A stretch of DNA of 6,749 nt from Candidatus Aenigmatarchaeota archaeon (GCA_030672885.1 DAOVFN010000036.1:1-6749), one strand, 5' to 3'; shown: positions 1 through 4,634, counted from the stretch's first letter. A program made the numbers and translations. The notes: generated by a model not told the origin, from the sequence alone.

Positions 1-32
1 CAGCTAAGACAATGATATCGTTCCCTGCATTG

Positions 33-80
33 CCCCCACATTTCTTTATTTTTAACTTTCTGTTTTTTTGTTTTTATTAA
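33..80 (+). terminator. T-rich tract, possible terminator of an upstream + strand gene
   Basis: Several runs of T (up to seven) lie within about 45 bases, the usual form of an archaeal intrinsic terminator on the + strand. No gene end is visible in the window before it, so the gene it would serve is outside. It could equally be plain AT-rich spacer. Confidence 0.35.
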
Positions 81-156
81 TCAGCTGCAGCAATAGATTT
101 ATCATAGTCCTGCGGGAAAACCCACATCATTCATGGGTGGAATGAGAGCAGGGCAA

Positions 157-166
157 ATATTTAAAC
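157..166 (+). promoter_or_regulatory. Probable TATA box for the pth2 transcript
   Basis: ATATTTAAAC stands out just before a GC-rich stretch. Standard archaeal spacing puts the transcription start near 186-190. A short hairpin, GGGCT(190-194)/AGCCC(200-204), would then sit at the 5' end of the mRNA. Start site inferred, not measured. Confidence 0.5.
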
Positions 167-216
167 ATCTCTGTGCTACATATACTATAGGGCTGGACGA
201 GCCCGAATTCACGCTC

Positions 217-363
217 GTGGAGATGGGAGTTCCCCTCTCGGAGATACTCCTTGGGGGCAGCCCGTCAGAGAAGCGAGAACTATACGCGGTGAGCCTTGTG
301 CAACAGACGCTGGAAGCCCACGAGCACCAATCGTGGGAGGATGTCACATGTACAAGCAGGTAA
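217..363 (+). CDS. Possible small protein upstream of pth2, not recognised
   Basis: An open frame runs through this stretch and ends at the TAA at 361-363, overlapping the start of pth2 by 16 bases. Its third codon positions are strongly G/C, as in the real genes nearby, and the translation (LLGGSPSEKRELYAVSLV region) looks protein-like. The start is uncertain: GTG 217 and ATG 223 are the only plausible codons downstream of the TATA box at 157-166, while the ATG at 133 lies upstream of it. No good Shine-Dalgarno precedes them. At about 46-48 residues it matches no family I know. It may be a translated leader that couples to pth2, whose ribosome-binding site lies inside this frame, or just non-coding leader. 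Confidence 0.35.
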   Translation: MEMGVPLSEILLGGSPSEKRELYAVSLVQQTLEAHEHQSWEDVTCTSR

Positions 364-689
364 TAGCAGTCAGAAGAGACCTCAGGCTCTCCAGGGGCAA
401 GCTGGCCGTCCAGGTGGCACATGCCTCCGTCGAGGCATATAACCGCACACGCAGGGAGGCCCGCCAGGAATGGGAGTCAGGGGGGGCCAAGAAGGTGGTT
501 GTCAGGGTTGATGACCTCAAGGAGCTCCTGGAACTCCACAGGAAGGCCCGCGCCACGAAACTTCCCTGCGCCCTGATAAGGGATGCAGGCAGGACAGAGG
601 TCGAGCCGGGCACGGCCACGGCCCTGGGAATAGGTCCTGTGGAGGAGCGCAAGGCTGACAGCGTCACAGGGAATCTCAAGATGCTATAA
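348..689 (+). CDS. pth2: Peptidyl-tRNA hydrolase, Pth2 family
   Basis: This cytoplasmic enzyme cleaves the ester bond between a peptide and tRNA, recycling tRNAs from aborted translation. The 113-residue product matches the Pth2 family (archaeal/eukaryotic type, unrelated to bacterial Pth) over its whole length. The N-terminal block SRGKLAVQVAHASVEAY (about 15-31) holds the conserved lysine (K18). The middle has LPCALIRDAG (72-81), and the C-terminal block PGTATALGIGP...VTGNLKML (87-113) is typical. The start at ATG 348 is chosen because GGGAGG (335-340) lies 7 bases upstream and the family begins with M-Y/F-K-Q-V. A GTG at 333 would add five residues and swallow the Shine-Dalgarno. Transcription probably begins near 190. 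Prefoldin alpha follows on the same strand after a 159-base structured spacer. Confidence 0.96.
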   Translation: MYKQVIAVRRDLRLSRGKLAVQVAHASVEAYNRTRREARQEWESGGAKKVVVRVDDLKELLELHRKARATKLPCALIRDAGRTEVEPGTATALGIGPVEERKADSVTGNLKML

Positions 690-848
690 GCCTTTTTCAT
701 ACCCTCAGTACCCTCAAGGGCACAAGGGGCACAAGAGAAAAGGCTCAAGCCAAAAGGAGTGACAGCTTCGCTGTCACGTTTTGACATCAAAGATGTCAAA
801 GGAGTTGCCCTTCGGAACTCCGGGCAACTTCCAATAGGAGGAGGATTT
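690..848 (+). repeat. Spacer between pth2 and prefoldin with tandem repeats and hairpins
   Basis: The spacer is dense in small repeats. ACCCTCA occurs at 701-707 and 710-716, and GGGCACAAG is repeated back to back at 718-726 and 727-735. An 8-bp inverted repeat (AGCCTTTT near 689-696, AAAAGGCT at 738-745) encloses them. The segment 737-759 matches, in inverted orientation and with one mismatch in 23, the tRNA-Leu T-loop intron (3656-3678). Three further hairpins at 759-831 are listed separately. No promoter is evident inside, so this is probably transcribed with pth2. Confidence 0.7.
759..831 (+). promoter_or_regulatory. Three consecutive hairpins in the prefoldin alpha leader
   Basis: Hairpin 1: GTGACAG (759-765) pairs with CTGTCAC (771-777) around CTTCG. 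Hairpin 2: TTTGACATC (780-788) pairs with GATGTCAAA (792-800) around AAA. Hairpin 3: bases 801-810 pair with 822-831, ten pairs with one G-U. A mutually exclusive alternative pairs GGAGTT (801-806) with AACTCC (816-821). The set ends five bases before the Shine-Dalgarno of the next gene. The stems are seen directly; a regulatory or processing role is inference. Confidence 0.6.
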
Positions 849-1316
849 ATGACAAAAGAAGTAACTCTGTTGACAGGGGATGCCGGCCAGAATGTATCCA
901 CGCAAGAGAAGCTTCAGGAGAAGCTCCTGCTCTTCCAGTTCATGGAGAAGCAACTGGATACCCTGAGGCAACAAAGTGCCATGTCAGAGGCAAGGATGAT
1001 TGAGATAGAGACCACAAGGGCCGTCCTCAGTGATATAGGAGAACTCAAGGACAGCAACGAGACACTGATTCCTCTGGGAAGCGGTCTGTATGGAAGGGCC
1101 AGAATCACCTCCAAGGACATACTTACCGAAGTCGGGGCCGGTGTTATGCTGAAAAAAGGCACAAAGGGCGCTTCTGTCTTTCTTGATGAGAGAAAAAAGG
1201 ACATCGATAATGTTGCCAGGCAGATTGATGCGCATGCCAGTGAGATGATGAAGAGAATGAACGAACTGGGTCCAGAGCTCCAGAGGATGGCAGCGGACAT
1301 CAAAAAGGGCCAATAG
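849..1316 (+). CDS. pfdA: Prefoldin alpha subunit
   Basis: Prefoldin is a hexameric cytosolic holdase (two alpha, four beta) that catches nascent proteins in the tips of long coiled coils and passes them to the chaperonin. The 155-residue product has the alpha-type layout: an N-terminal coiled-coil helix (about 15-65), a central double beta-hairpin segment (about 70-105) with LIPLGSGLYGRARI and VGAGVMLKKGTKGA, matching the family's 'PLG.G.Y......VLV.VGAG', and a C-terminal helix (about 108-153). ATG 849 is preceded by a strong AGGAGGAGG at 836-844. An in-frame GTG at 759 exists but would translate through three hairpins and the ribosome-binding site. The beta subunit is not in the window. Confidence 0.93.
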   Translation: MTKEVTLLTGDAGQNVSTQEKLQEKLLLFQFMEKQLDTLRQQSAMSEARMIEIETTRAVLSDIGELKDSNETLIPLGSGLYGRARITSKDILTEVGAGVMLKKGTKGASVFLDERKKDIDNVARQIDAHASEMMKRMNELGPELQRMAADIKKGQ

Positions 1317-1350
1317 GCCCCGTCTGATTTATCAAAATCACTAGGTGGGT

Positions 1351-1429
1351 TTTCTTTGCAAAAGCAGAGACAAGATTCATTCGGTGGTGGCATATTGATA
1401 CGTGGCAGTCATATGACACTGCAAAGAAA
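1351..1429. repeat. 10-bp perfect inverted repeat spanning 79 bases
   Basis: TTTCTTTGCA (1351-1360) is exactly complementary to TGCAAAGAAA (1420-1429). The 10-bp palindrome GTCATATGAC (1408-1417) lies inside near the right arm. The structure sits 35 bases after the prefoldin stop and ends 9 bases before a TATA box (1439-1446). It could be an mRNA 3' end structure or a protein-binding site; nothing distinguishes these. Confidence 0.5.
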
Positions 1430-1438
1430 TCATATAAG

Positions 1439-1446
1439 ATTTAAAA
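1439..1446 (+). promoter_or_regulatory. TATA box for a probable non-coding RNA
   Basis: ATTTAAAA in otherwise mixed sequence. Usual spacing gives a start near 1470, just before the long closing stem of the structured RNA beginning at 1478. No open reading frame follows that would explain a promoter here. Confidence 0.5.
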
Positions 1447-1469
1447 CATGGGCTTTCTGTTAGACATAT

Positions 1470-1590
1470 AACTTTTTGGTTCCTGTGGGGTCGAGGGTCG
1501 AGAAGTCCTCATTCATCCCCCGTTGGGGATGCATTCAAGGGATAACGCTCCCGGGACTTGAGCTTCTGAGCCTGCTCCCACAGGAACCTA
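1470..1590 (+). ncRNA. Candidate structured RNA with a 13-bp closing stem, family not recognised
   Basis: Bases 1478-1490 pair with 1576-1588 (13 pairs, the last G-U), closing a 111-nt domain. Inside, 1503-1509 pairs with 1553-1559 (AAGTCC/GGACTT plus one wobble) and encloses two hairpins: CATCCCC(1514-1520)/GGGGATG(1525-1531) with loop CGTT, and GGGA(1539-1542)/TCCC(1549-1552). The result is a compact three-way junction on a long stem. A TATA box at 1439-1446 sits at the right distance. It lacks the conserved 5S rRNA CCGAAC...GGAAG motif, the SRP helix 8 motif and clear C/D boxes. The + strand is inferred from the promoter; the complementary strand would fold similarly. Confidence 0.45.
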
Positions 1591-1896
1591 ATCCCCAGGA
1601 AACACCCATTTCTTCATGATATGCAGAAGAGAGAGTGCTCTCTGAGAATGGTTGTTATTTGAGTCGGGCGAGAAAACATGGGTCATCCGATAATAAGCAA
1701 GGAATCATCCCCAATCAGGACCATGTGGCCTTCAGAGCGATTGGGAATGACATCAAATAGCCACAGCTTACCCTGAAATTATGTCCAAGATTCAGGTTGG
1801 AGTTGGACAAAGTATCCATAGCTATCTGTATATAGTTACCCTATATGTTTATAAAATTATCTGTTGCGAACATCCAGGGGAAACAGGACTAAGAAT
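1591..1896. other. Gene-free stretch with further inverted repeats, 3' of the ribosomal operon
   Basis: No convincing coding region is present; open frames here are low-complexity or antisense to rps10. Inverted repeats seen: CCATT/AATGG enclosing TCTTC/GAAGA and AGAGA/TCTCT (about 1608-1651); a 12-position stem with one mismatch (1705-1716 with 1739-1750); CCTGAA/TTCAGG (1772-1796); and TGTCCAA/TTGGACA (1782-1809). They may belong to a longer RNA, or to converging 3' ends of the + strand RNA and the - strand ribosomal operon. No clear T-run terminator follows the rps10 stop. Confidence 0.4.
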
Positions 1897-2232
1897 CTAT
1901 TTGTGCTCGTATTTTTCCTTGAGCTCTATATCTATCTTGACACCCTCTGGTATGGGTATGCGCACGACCTGCCTCAGGGCACGTTCGTTGGACCCTATGT
2001 CCACAATCCTCCTGTGGATTCTCATCTCCCACCTGTCCCATGTGGCATTGCCGTGGCCTGTGCCGTCACCGCATGGTGTCTTCAGTGTCTGCACCCTTAT
2101 CTTCTTGGTTGGCAGGGGAATTGGCCCCCTGACAGATACCCCATATTTCTTGGTTATCTCCAGTATCCGGTCTATTATTACCTTTAGTTCATCCTGGTTT
2201 CTCCCTGCAAGTTTGATTCGTGCAAATTCCAT
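1897..2232 (-). CDS. rps10: Small ribosomal subunit protein uS10 (archaeal S10p)
   Basis: uS10 is a component of the 30S head. The 111-residue product is a full-length archaeal S10: an N-terminal ARIKLAGRNQDELKVIIDRILEITKKYGVSVRGPIPLPTK segment, a central loop, and RIHRRIVDIGSNERALRQVVRIPIPEGVKIDIEL at the C-terminal half. It starts 5 bases after the rps9 stop, and GAGGT overlapping that stop serves as its Shine-Dalgarno, so it is the last gene of the operon. The position is unusual: archaeal rps10 normally follows the EF-1alpha gene, while the place after rps9 is normally held by rpoN and rpoK. Confidence 0.96.
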   Translation of the reverse strand: MEFARIKLAGRNQDELKVIIDRILEITKKYGVSVRGPIPLPTKKIRVQTLKTPCGDGTGHGNATWDRWEMRIHRRIVDIGSNERALRQVVRIPIPEGVKIDIELKEKYEHK

Positions 2233-2237
2233 ATAAT

Positions 2238-2675
2238 CTACCTCTTGGATCTCTGCTTGTATCTCCTGGGTCCCTGCGATGACCTGGGTGGCTTGTGCGG
2301 CTCTGTCCTCCTGGGGTCAAACACCAGAAGGTTCCTGTCATATGCCATGTACTGCTGCCTGAGGTTCCCTCCAAGCAACTCGACCAGTCCCCTGGCGATG
2401 GCCTGCCTGGCGGCGTCCACCTGGCCTGTGGTTCCTCCACCCTTTACATTCACCTTTGCATCAAATCTCTTCCATGCGTCTCCGGCAATTATGAGAGGTT
2501 CCTGCAGCCTCAGTCTCATCATCTCGTTCTCCACCATCTCGATGGGGATGGAATTTATCCTTATCATGCCCGAACCGGGCTTGAAGCGCGCGCGTGCAAT
2601 GGCCTTTTTTCGCTTGCCTATTGTAAGCAGTATCTTGGGCTTCTCTGCTGTCTTTTCGGTCTTTGCTGCTGCCAT
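2238..2675 (-). CDS. rps9: Small ribosomal subunit protein uS9 (archaeal S9p)
   Basis: uS9 lies in the 30S head, and its basic C-terminal tail reaches the P-site tRNA. The 145-residue product has the family's GKRKKAIARARFKPGSGMIRIN block (20-41), GGGTTGQVDAARQAIARGLVELLG (about 79-102) and a basic tail ending YKQRSKR. The first ~15 residues (MAAAKTEKTAEKPK) are a lysine/alanine extension. It starts 4 bases after the rpl13 stop with GGTGAT overlapping that stop, so translation is probably coupled. Confidence 0.97.
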   Translation of the reverse strand: MAAAKTEKTAEKPKILLTIGKRKKAIARARFKPGSGMIRINSIPIEMVENEMMRLRLQEPLIIAGDAWKRFDAKVNVKGGGTTGQVDAARQAIARGLVELLGGNLRQQYMAYDRNLLVFDPRRTEPHKPPRSSQGPRRYKQRSKR

Positions 2676-2679
2676 ATAA

Positions 2680-3099
2680 TCACCACGTCTTTTTGGTCCC
2701 GACTCTTTCGGTAAGCTTCCCGAGCTCTATGTATTTGTTCTTCAGGTTGTTCCTTGCTGCCTCGGGTCTTGTGAACCCCTTTCCTTGGAGTTCATGCGGC
2801 ACCGAGAGGAATACCCTGAGCCTCTTGAGGGCGTCCGTGCCCCTGGGCTTCTTGGGAAGCATGCCCCTGACAAATCTCTTGATGAGCATGTCAGGCCTCC
2901 TCGGATAGAACGGCCCGTGGTAGGGATCCCCCCTCTTCACCTTCTCTTTTGTGTTATTTATGGTGTATTTGGGGTTTCCTGATATCACAGCCTTCTCGGC
3001 ATTGACAATATATACATGGTTGCCCTTTAAAAGTTCCTTGGCTGTTACTGACGCAAGCCTTCCCGCAATGCAGTCATCTGCGTCTATGAACATGTCCAT
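2680..3099 (-). CDS. rpl13: Large ribosomal subunit protein uL13 (archaeal L13p)
   Basis: uL13 is a 50S protein that binds 23S rRNA early in assembly. The 139-residue product begins IDADDCIAGRLASVTAKELLKGNHVYIVNAEKAVISG, the signature N-terminus, and contains GPFYPRRPDMLIKRFVRGMLPKKPRGTDALKRLRVF (about 62-97), typical of the archaeal form. The start at 3099 fits the family, with AGGTG upstream. It lies 11 bases after the rpl18e stop, in the conserved archaeal order L18e-L13-S9. Confidence 0.97.
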   Translation of the reverse strand: MDMFIDADDCIAGRLASVTAKELLKGNHVYIVNAEKAVISGNPKYTINNTKEKVKRGDPYHGPFYPRRPDMLIKRFVRGMLPKKPRGTDALKRLRVFLSVPHELQGKGFTRPEAARNNLKNKYIELGKLTERVGTKKTW

Positions 3100-3110
3100 G
3101 CAAAAAACAC

Positions 3111-3470
3111 CTATCCCAGTATCCTTACCCTTTCTCCTTTTGGGTGCTTCTCTACGAGTTCACTTATGGTCAGGCATGCCCCCCCTGCGTCTCTTATCCT
3201 TTTCTCAGCATCTCCAGAGAACTTCATTGCAGCCACTGTCACGGGCTTGGTTATCTCCCCTGAGCTCAGGACGACACCCGGGACCACTGCTACCTGGCCC
3301 TTTTCCAGGTTCCTCTCAATCACGTGGATGTTCACTTCATGCCTTCGCCTGCTGGGCCTGTTCAGGAGCCCTGCCACAGCTTTCCATATGGGGGCCTTAT
3401 TCTCTATGCTGGCCAGGTTGAGCTTCTCTATCGTTTCCCTGGTTATGATGTTCTTGCTGCATGTCTTCAT
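3111..3470 (-). CDS. rpl18e: Large ribosomal subunit protein eL18 (archaeal L18e)
   Basis: eL18 is an archaeal/eukaryotic-specific 50S protein related to uL15. The 119-residue product shows the family core: IWKAVAGLLNRPSRRRHEVNIHVIERN, VAVVPGVVLSSGEITKPVTVAAMKFSGDAEKRI and a C-terminal KGERVRIL. It is the first gene of the operon. GGGTGAT (3473-3479) is a near-perfect Shine-Dalgarno 2 bases from ATG 3470, and a TATA box lies at 3536-3544. Confidence 0.96.
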   Translation of the reverse strand: MKTCSKNIITRETIEKLNLASIENKAPIWKAVAGLLNRPSRRRHEVNIHVIERNLEKGQVAVVPGVVLSSGEITKPVTVAAMKFSGDAEKRIRDAGGACLTISELVEKHPKGERVRILG

Positions 3471-3486
3471 TGTATCACCCAGTTGC

Positions 3487-3506
3487 GGTTAGCCCTTATG
3501 GGCCGA
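3487..3506 (-). promoter_or_regulatory. Leader hairpin before rpl18e
   Basis: GCCC (3492-3495) and GGGC (3500-3503) pair around TTAT, extended by GGT/ACC across a 2x2 internal loop. It lies in the ~40-base leader between the predicted start site and the Shine-Dalgarno of the ribosomal operon. Autoregulatory leader structures are common for ribosomal operons, but none is specifically recognised here. Confidence 0.3.
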
Positions 3507-3535
3507 CCAATTACTATACAATCTACGCATCTATG

Positions 3536-3544
3536 TATTTAAAT
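3536..3544 (-). promoter_or_regulatory. TATA box of the ribosomal operon
   Basis: On the - strand the sequence reads ATTTAAATA, an ideal archaeal TATA element. Start expected near 3513-3515, leaving a leader of about 40-45 bases. Confidence 0.7.
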
Positions 3545-3553
3545 GTTTGAGGG

Positions 3554-3584
3554 AGGCGCCCTGATTATGTTTTCTACAGCGCCT
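3554..3584. repeat. GC-rich inverted repeat between tRNA-Leu and the ribosomal promoter
   Basis: AGGCGC (3554-3559) and GCGCCT (3579-3584) are complementary and flank an AT-rich centre. They lie between the T-run that follows tRNA-Leu and the TATA box of the ribosomal operon. Possible termination back-up or binding site; function unknown. Confidence 0.35.
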
Positions 3585-3594
3585 GGACTGTTCT

Positions 3595-3602
3595 GAAAAA
3601 AC
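3595..3602 (-). terminator. T-run terminator of tRNA-Leu
   Basis: On the - strand GGTTTTTTC begins three bases after the tRNA 3' end (3605). A six-T run directly after a stable RNA is the standard archaeal terminator form. Confidence 0.5.
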
Positions 3603-3618
3603 CATGAGGGGGGCCGGA

Positions 3619-3693
3619 CTTCCGAGGAAGGTGGCTGGAACGAAGTGGAAGCCATCTCCTTTTTGCTTGAGCCTTTTCCTGAAAAAAGCTCAT
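3619..3693 (-). other. T-loop intron (59/60) of tRNA-Leu, 75 nt
   Basis: The exon side gives central helix UUCG (positions 54-57; 3699-3696) with CGGA (3624-3621). The 5' bulge is AA|A and the 3' bulge AG|T, each cut after the second base, rejoining TTCGAA to TCCGGC. The outer helix is the T stem. The intron folds into a 10-bp hairpin right after the 5' bulge (TGAGCTTTTT with AAAAGGCTCA, first U-G) and a second hairpin around TGGCT/AGCCA, so the usual intron-side helix is replaced by stacked hairpins. Part of it (3656-3678) recurs near prefoldin. Confidence 0.8.
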
Positions 3694-3725
3694 TTCGAAC
3701 CGACGAAGGCACTAAGCCACAGGAT

Positions 3726-3771
3726 CTCTCACAGTCCTGGCTATGCCAGGACTCGACACTCAAGTTCTTGC
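3726..3771 (-). other. Canonical anticodon-loop intron (37/38) of tRNA-Leu, 46 nt
   Basis: Central helix CTCA (3777-3774, exon) pairs with TGAG (3731-3728, intron). The 5' bulge is AG|G and the 3' bulge AG|A; the outer helix is the anticodon stem CAGGA/TCCTG. The intron contains a perfect 9-bp hairpin AGTCCTGGC-ATA-GCCAGGACT. The helix on the intron side is only about two pairs. Confidence 0.82.
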
Positions 3772-3833
3772 CTTGAGTCCTGCCCCTTTGACCACTCGGG
3801 AACCCCCTCATTACAGCTTACATATGCTGCCGT

Positions 3834-3969
3834 GCCTTCGGCATCCGCCAGCGCAGCTGCCGATTCCGCCTTCGGCATCCTTCGGGGCACAAGTACCCTG
3901 GCGGGCACAGGCACCCCTCAGCACGAGCACCCTCCCGGGCACAGGCAAGCAAACTGTGGAGCAACTATA
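3834..3969 (-). repeat. Degenerate 34-nt periodic repeats upstream of tRNA-Leu
   Basis: GCCTTCGGCATCC occurs at 3834-3846 and 3868-3880; GGGCACAGGCA at 3903-3913 and 3937-3947; and GCACaAGtACCCT (3887-3899) matches GCACgAGcACCCT (3921-3933). All three pairs are offset by exactly 34 bases, so this is a decayed tandem array of about four units. The GCCTTCGGC units can form small hairpins. It lies between the tRNA-Leu 5' end and its likely promoter. The period is not a multiple of three and no protein is implied. It is not a CRISPR array: repeats are short and diverged. Confidence 0.6.
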
Positions 3970-3989
3970 GAAGAATCTACTGATTAATG

Positions 3990-3999
3990 GCTTAAAAGC
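3990..3999 (-). promoter_or_regulatory. Possible TATA box upstream of tRNA-Leu
   Basis: The - strand reads CTTTTAAGCC in AT-rich sequence, about 180 bases before the tRNA 5' end. No better TATA element lies closer, because the intervening DNA is GC-rich. If correct, the primary transcript has a leader of roughly 160 nt containing the 34-nt repeats. Confidence 0.35.
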
Positions 4000-4024
4000 G
4001 TTTATGCATAACAATTAGCCAGCT

Positions 4025-4606
4025 CTATGATATGTCCTTGAGTTCGGTCTTTATCTTATCCATCTGTTCATAGATGCCTTTTATGTATCTCTCGACATCG
4101 TCCGGCGCACCCGCGTCAAAATCGTCTATGGCATTGGCCCTCAGGAGCTTTGAATCAAGGACCGCTATGATGGTATTGAAGTCGTCAAGGGCCTTGTTGG
4201 ATATCGATATCCCTGTGGTGAGCTCCTTCTCTATGTCTGACATCGCATCCAGCGCATCCCTGAGGCTGAGCGAATATGTCTTGAGCTTCTGGAGGTTCTT
4301 GATGATATCTGTGTACTTGTCTATCTTGATAAAGACAGGTGGGGAGCCGTGTATGGCCTTGGTCTCTCTCTCCCTGGGCTTGCCTCCCATATCAGGCAGC
4401 TTGATGGGCTCAGTCATCTCCCTGGGTTTTGCAGCCATGTGTACAGGGGTCACTGGCAACGTTTCCCTCTCCTCTTTCACCGGCGGCTTCACTGGCACCG
4501 CGGGTGCAGGAAGGTCAATGTCAGAAGCAGGTACCGGAGGAGGTGGCATTGTTGCAGGTGCCTGAGCGCCTGGCACACCCTTCCTTATCCTGGGCAAATC
4601 AACCAT
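4025..4606 (-). CDS. Unrecognised protein: proline-rich N-terminus, helical C-terminus
   Basis: The 193-residue product is not a family I can name. Residues 1-90 are low-complexity and rich in proline, alanine and charged residues (PPPPVPASDIDLPAPAVPVKPPVK), probably disordered. Residues about 92-193 look alpha-helical: IKIDKYTDIIKNLQKLKTYSLSLRDALDAMSDIEKEL, then ALDDFNTIIAVLDSKLL and a final amphipathic VERYIKGIYEQMDKIKTELKDI, suggesting a helical bundle or coiled coil. There is no signal peptide, membrane segment or metal motif. ATG 4606 is chosen because a TATA box at 4627-4634 puts the transcription start at about 4605, so the mRNA would be leaderless; an ATG at 4645 would lie upstream of that TATA box. 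Codon usage matches the neighbours. Confidence 0.8.
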   Translation of the reverse strand: MVDLPRIRKGVPGAQAPATMPPPPVPASDIDLPAPAVPVKPPVKEERETLPVTPVHMAAKPREMTEPIKLPDMGGKPRERETKAIHGSPPVFIKIDKYTDIIKNLQKLKTYSLSLRDALDAMSDIEKELTTGISISNKALDDFNTIIAVLDSKLLRANAIDDFDAGAPDDVERYIKGIYEQMDKIKTELKDIS

Positions 4607-4626
4607 AATTATAATTGGCCCCTGTC

Positions 4627-4634
4627 TTATATAT
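4627..4634 (-). promoter_or_regulatory. TATA box of the unrecognised gene (leaderless)
   Basis: TATATAAG on the - strand, centred about 26 bases before ATG 4606, so transcription should begin at or within a base or two of the start codon. Confidence 0.65.

Larger units (their letters stand above)
3605..3809 (-). tRNA. tRNA-Leu(CAA) with two introns (37/38 and 59/60)
   Basis: Removing two introns leaves an 84-nt class II cloverleaf. Acceptor GAGGGGG (3809-3803) pairs with CCCCCTC (3612-3606), followed by discriminator A; CCA is not encoded. The D arm contains CCCGAGTGGTCAAAGGGG. Anticodon stem CAGGA/TCCTG and loop CTCAAGA give anticodon CAA (3773-3775). The variable arm is 15 nt, and T stem GTCGG/CCGGC carries loop TTCGAAT. 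Intron 1 (3726-3771) is at the canonical 37/38 site; intron 2 (3619-3693) interrupts the T loop at 59/60. Both junctions fit BHB motifs with 3-nt bulges. Identity as leucine rests on the CAA anticodon, long variable arm and discriminator A. Confidence 0.88.

Noticed and set aside
344..901. 185-codon open frame on the - strand across pth2
   Set aside because: It is antisense to pth2, which has clear family motifs, and its translation is low-complexity and serine/arginine-rich, as expected of a shadow frame in GC-biased DNA.
914..1393. 159-codon open frame on the - strand across prefoldin alpha
   Set aside because: It is the antisense of a well-recognised gene and its translation resembles no protein family.
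1478..1588. 5S rRNA
   Set aside because: Length and closing stem fit, but the conserved CCGAAC...GGAAG segment and the loop E region of 5S are absent.
1608..1651. C/D box guide RNA (ATGATAT ... CTGA)
   Set aside because: The C box is off consensus, the boxes are only about 25 bases apart, and no D'/C' pair is present.
1781..2236. Open frames on the + strand opposite rps10
   Set aside because: They are antisense to the uS10 gene for most of their length, and the non-overlapping start is AT-rich with no ribosome-binding site.
3834..3969. Possible CRISPR array
   Set aside because: The conserved parts are only 11-13 bases, differ from unit to unit, and there are no uniform spacers or nearby cas genes.
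3604..3987. 127-codon open frame on the + strand across tRNA-Leu and the repeat array
   Set aside because: It is explained by the tRNA gene on the opposite strand and by GC-rich 34-nt repeats; the product has no protein-like pattern and the repeat period is not a multiple of three.
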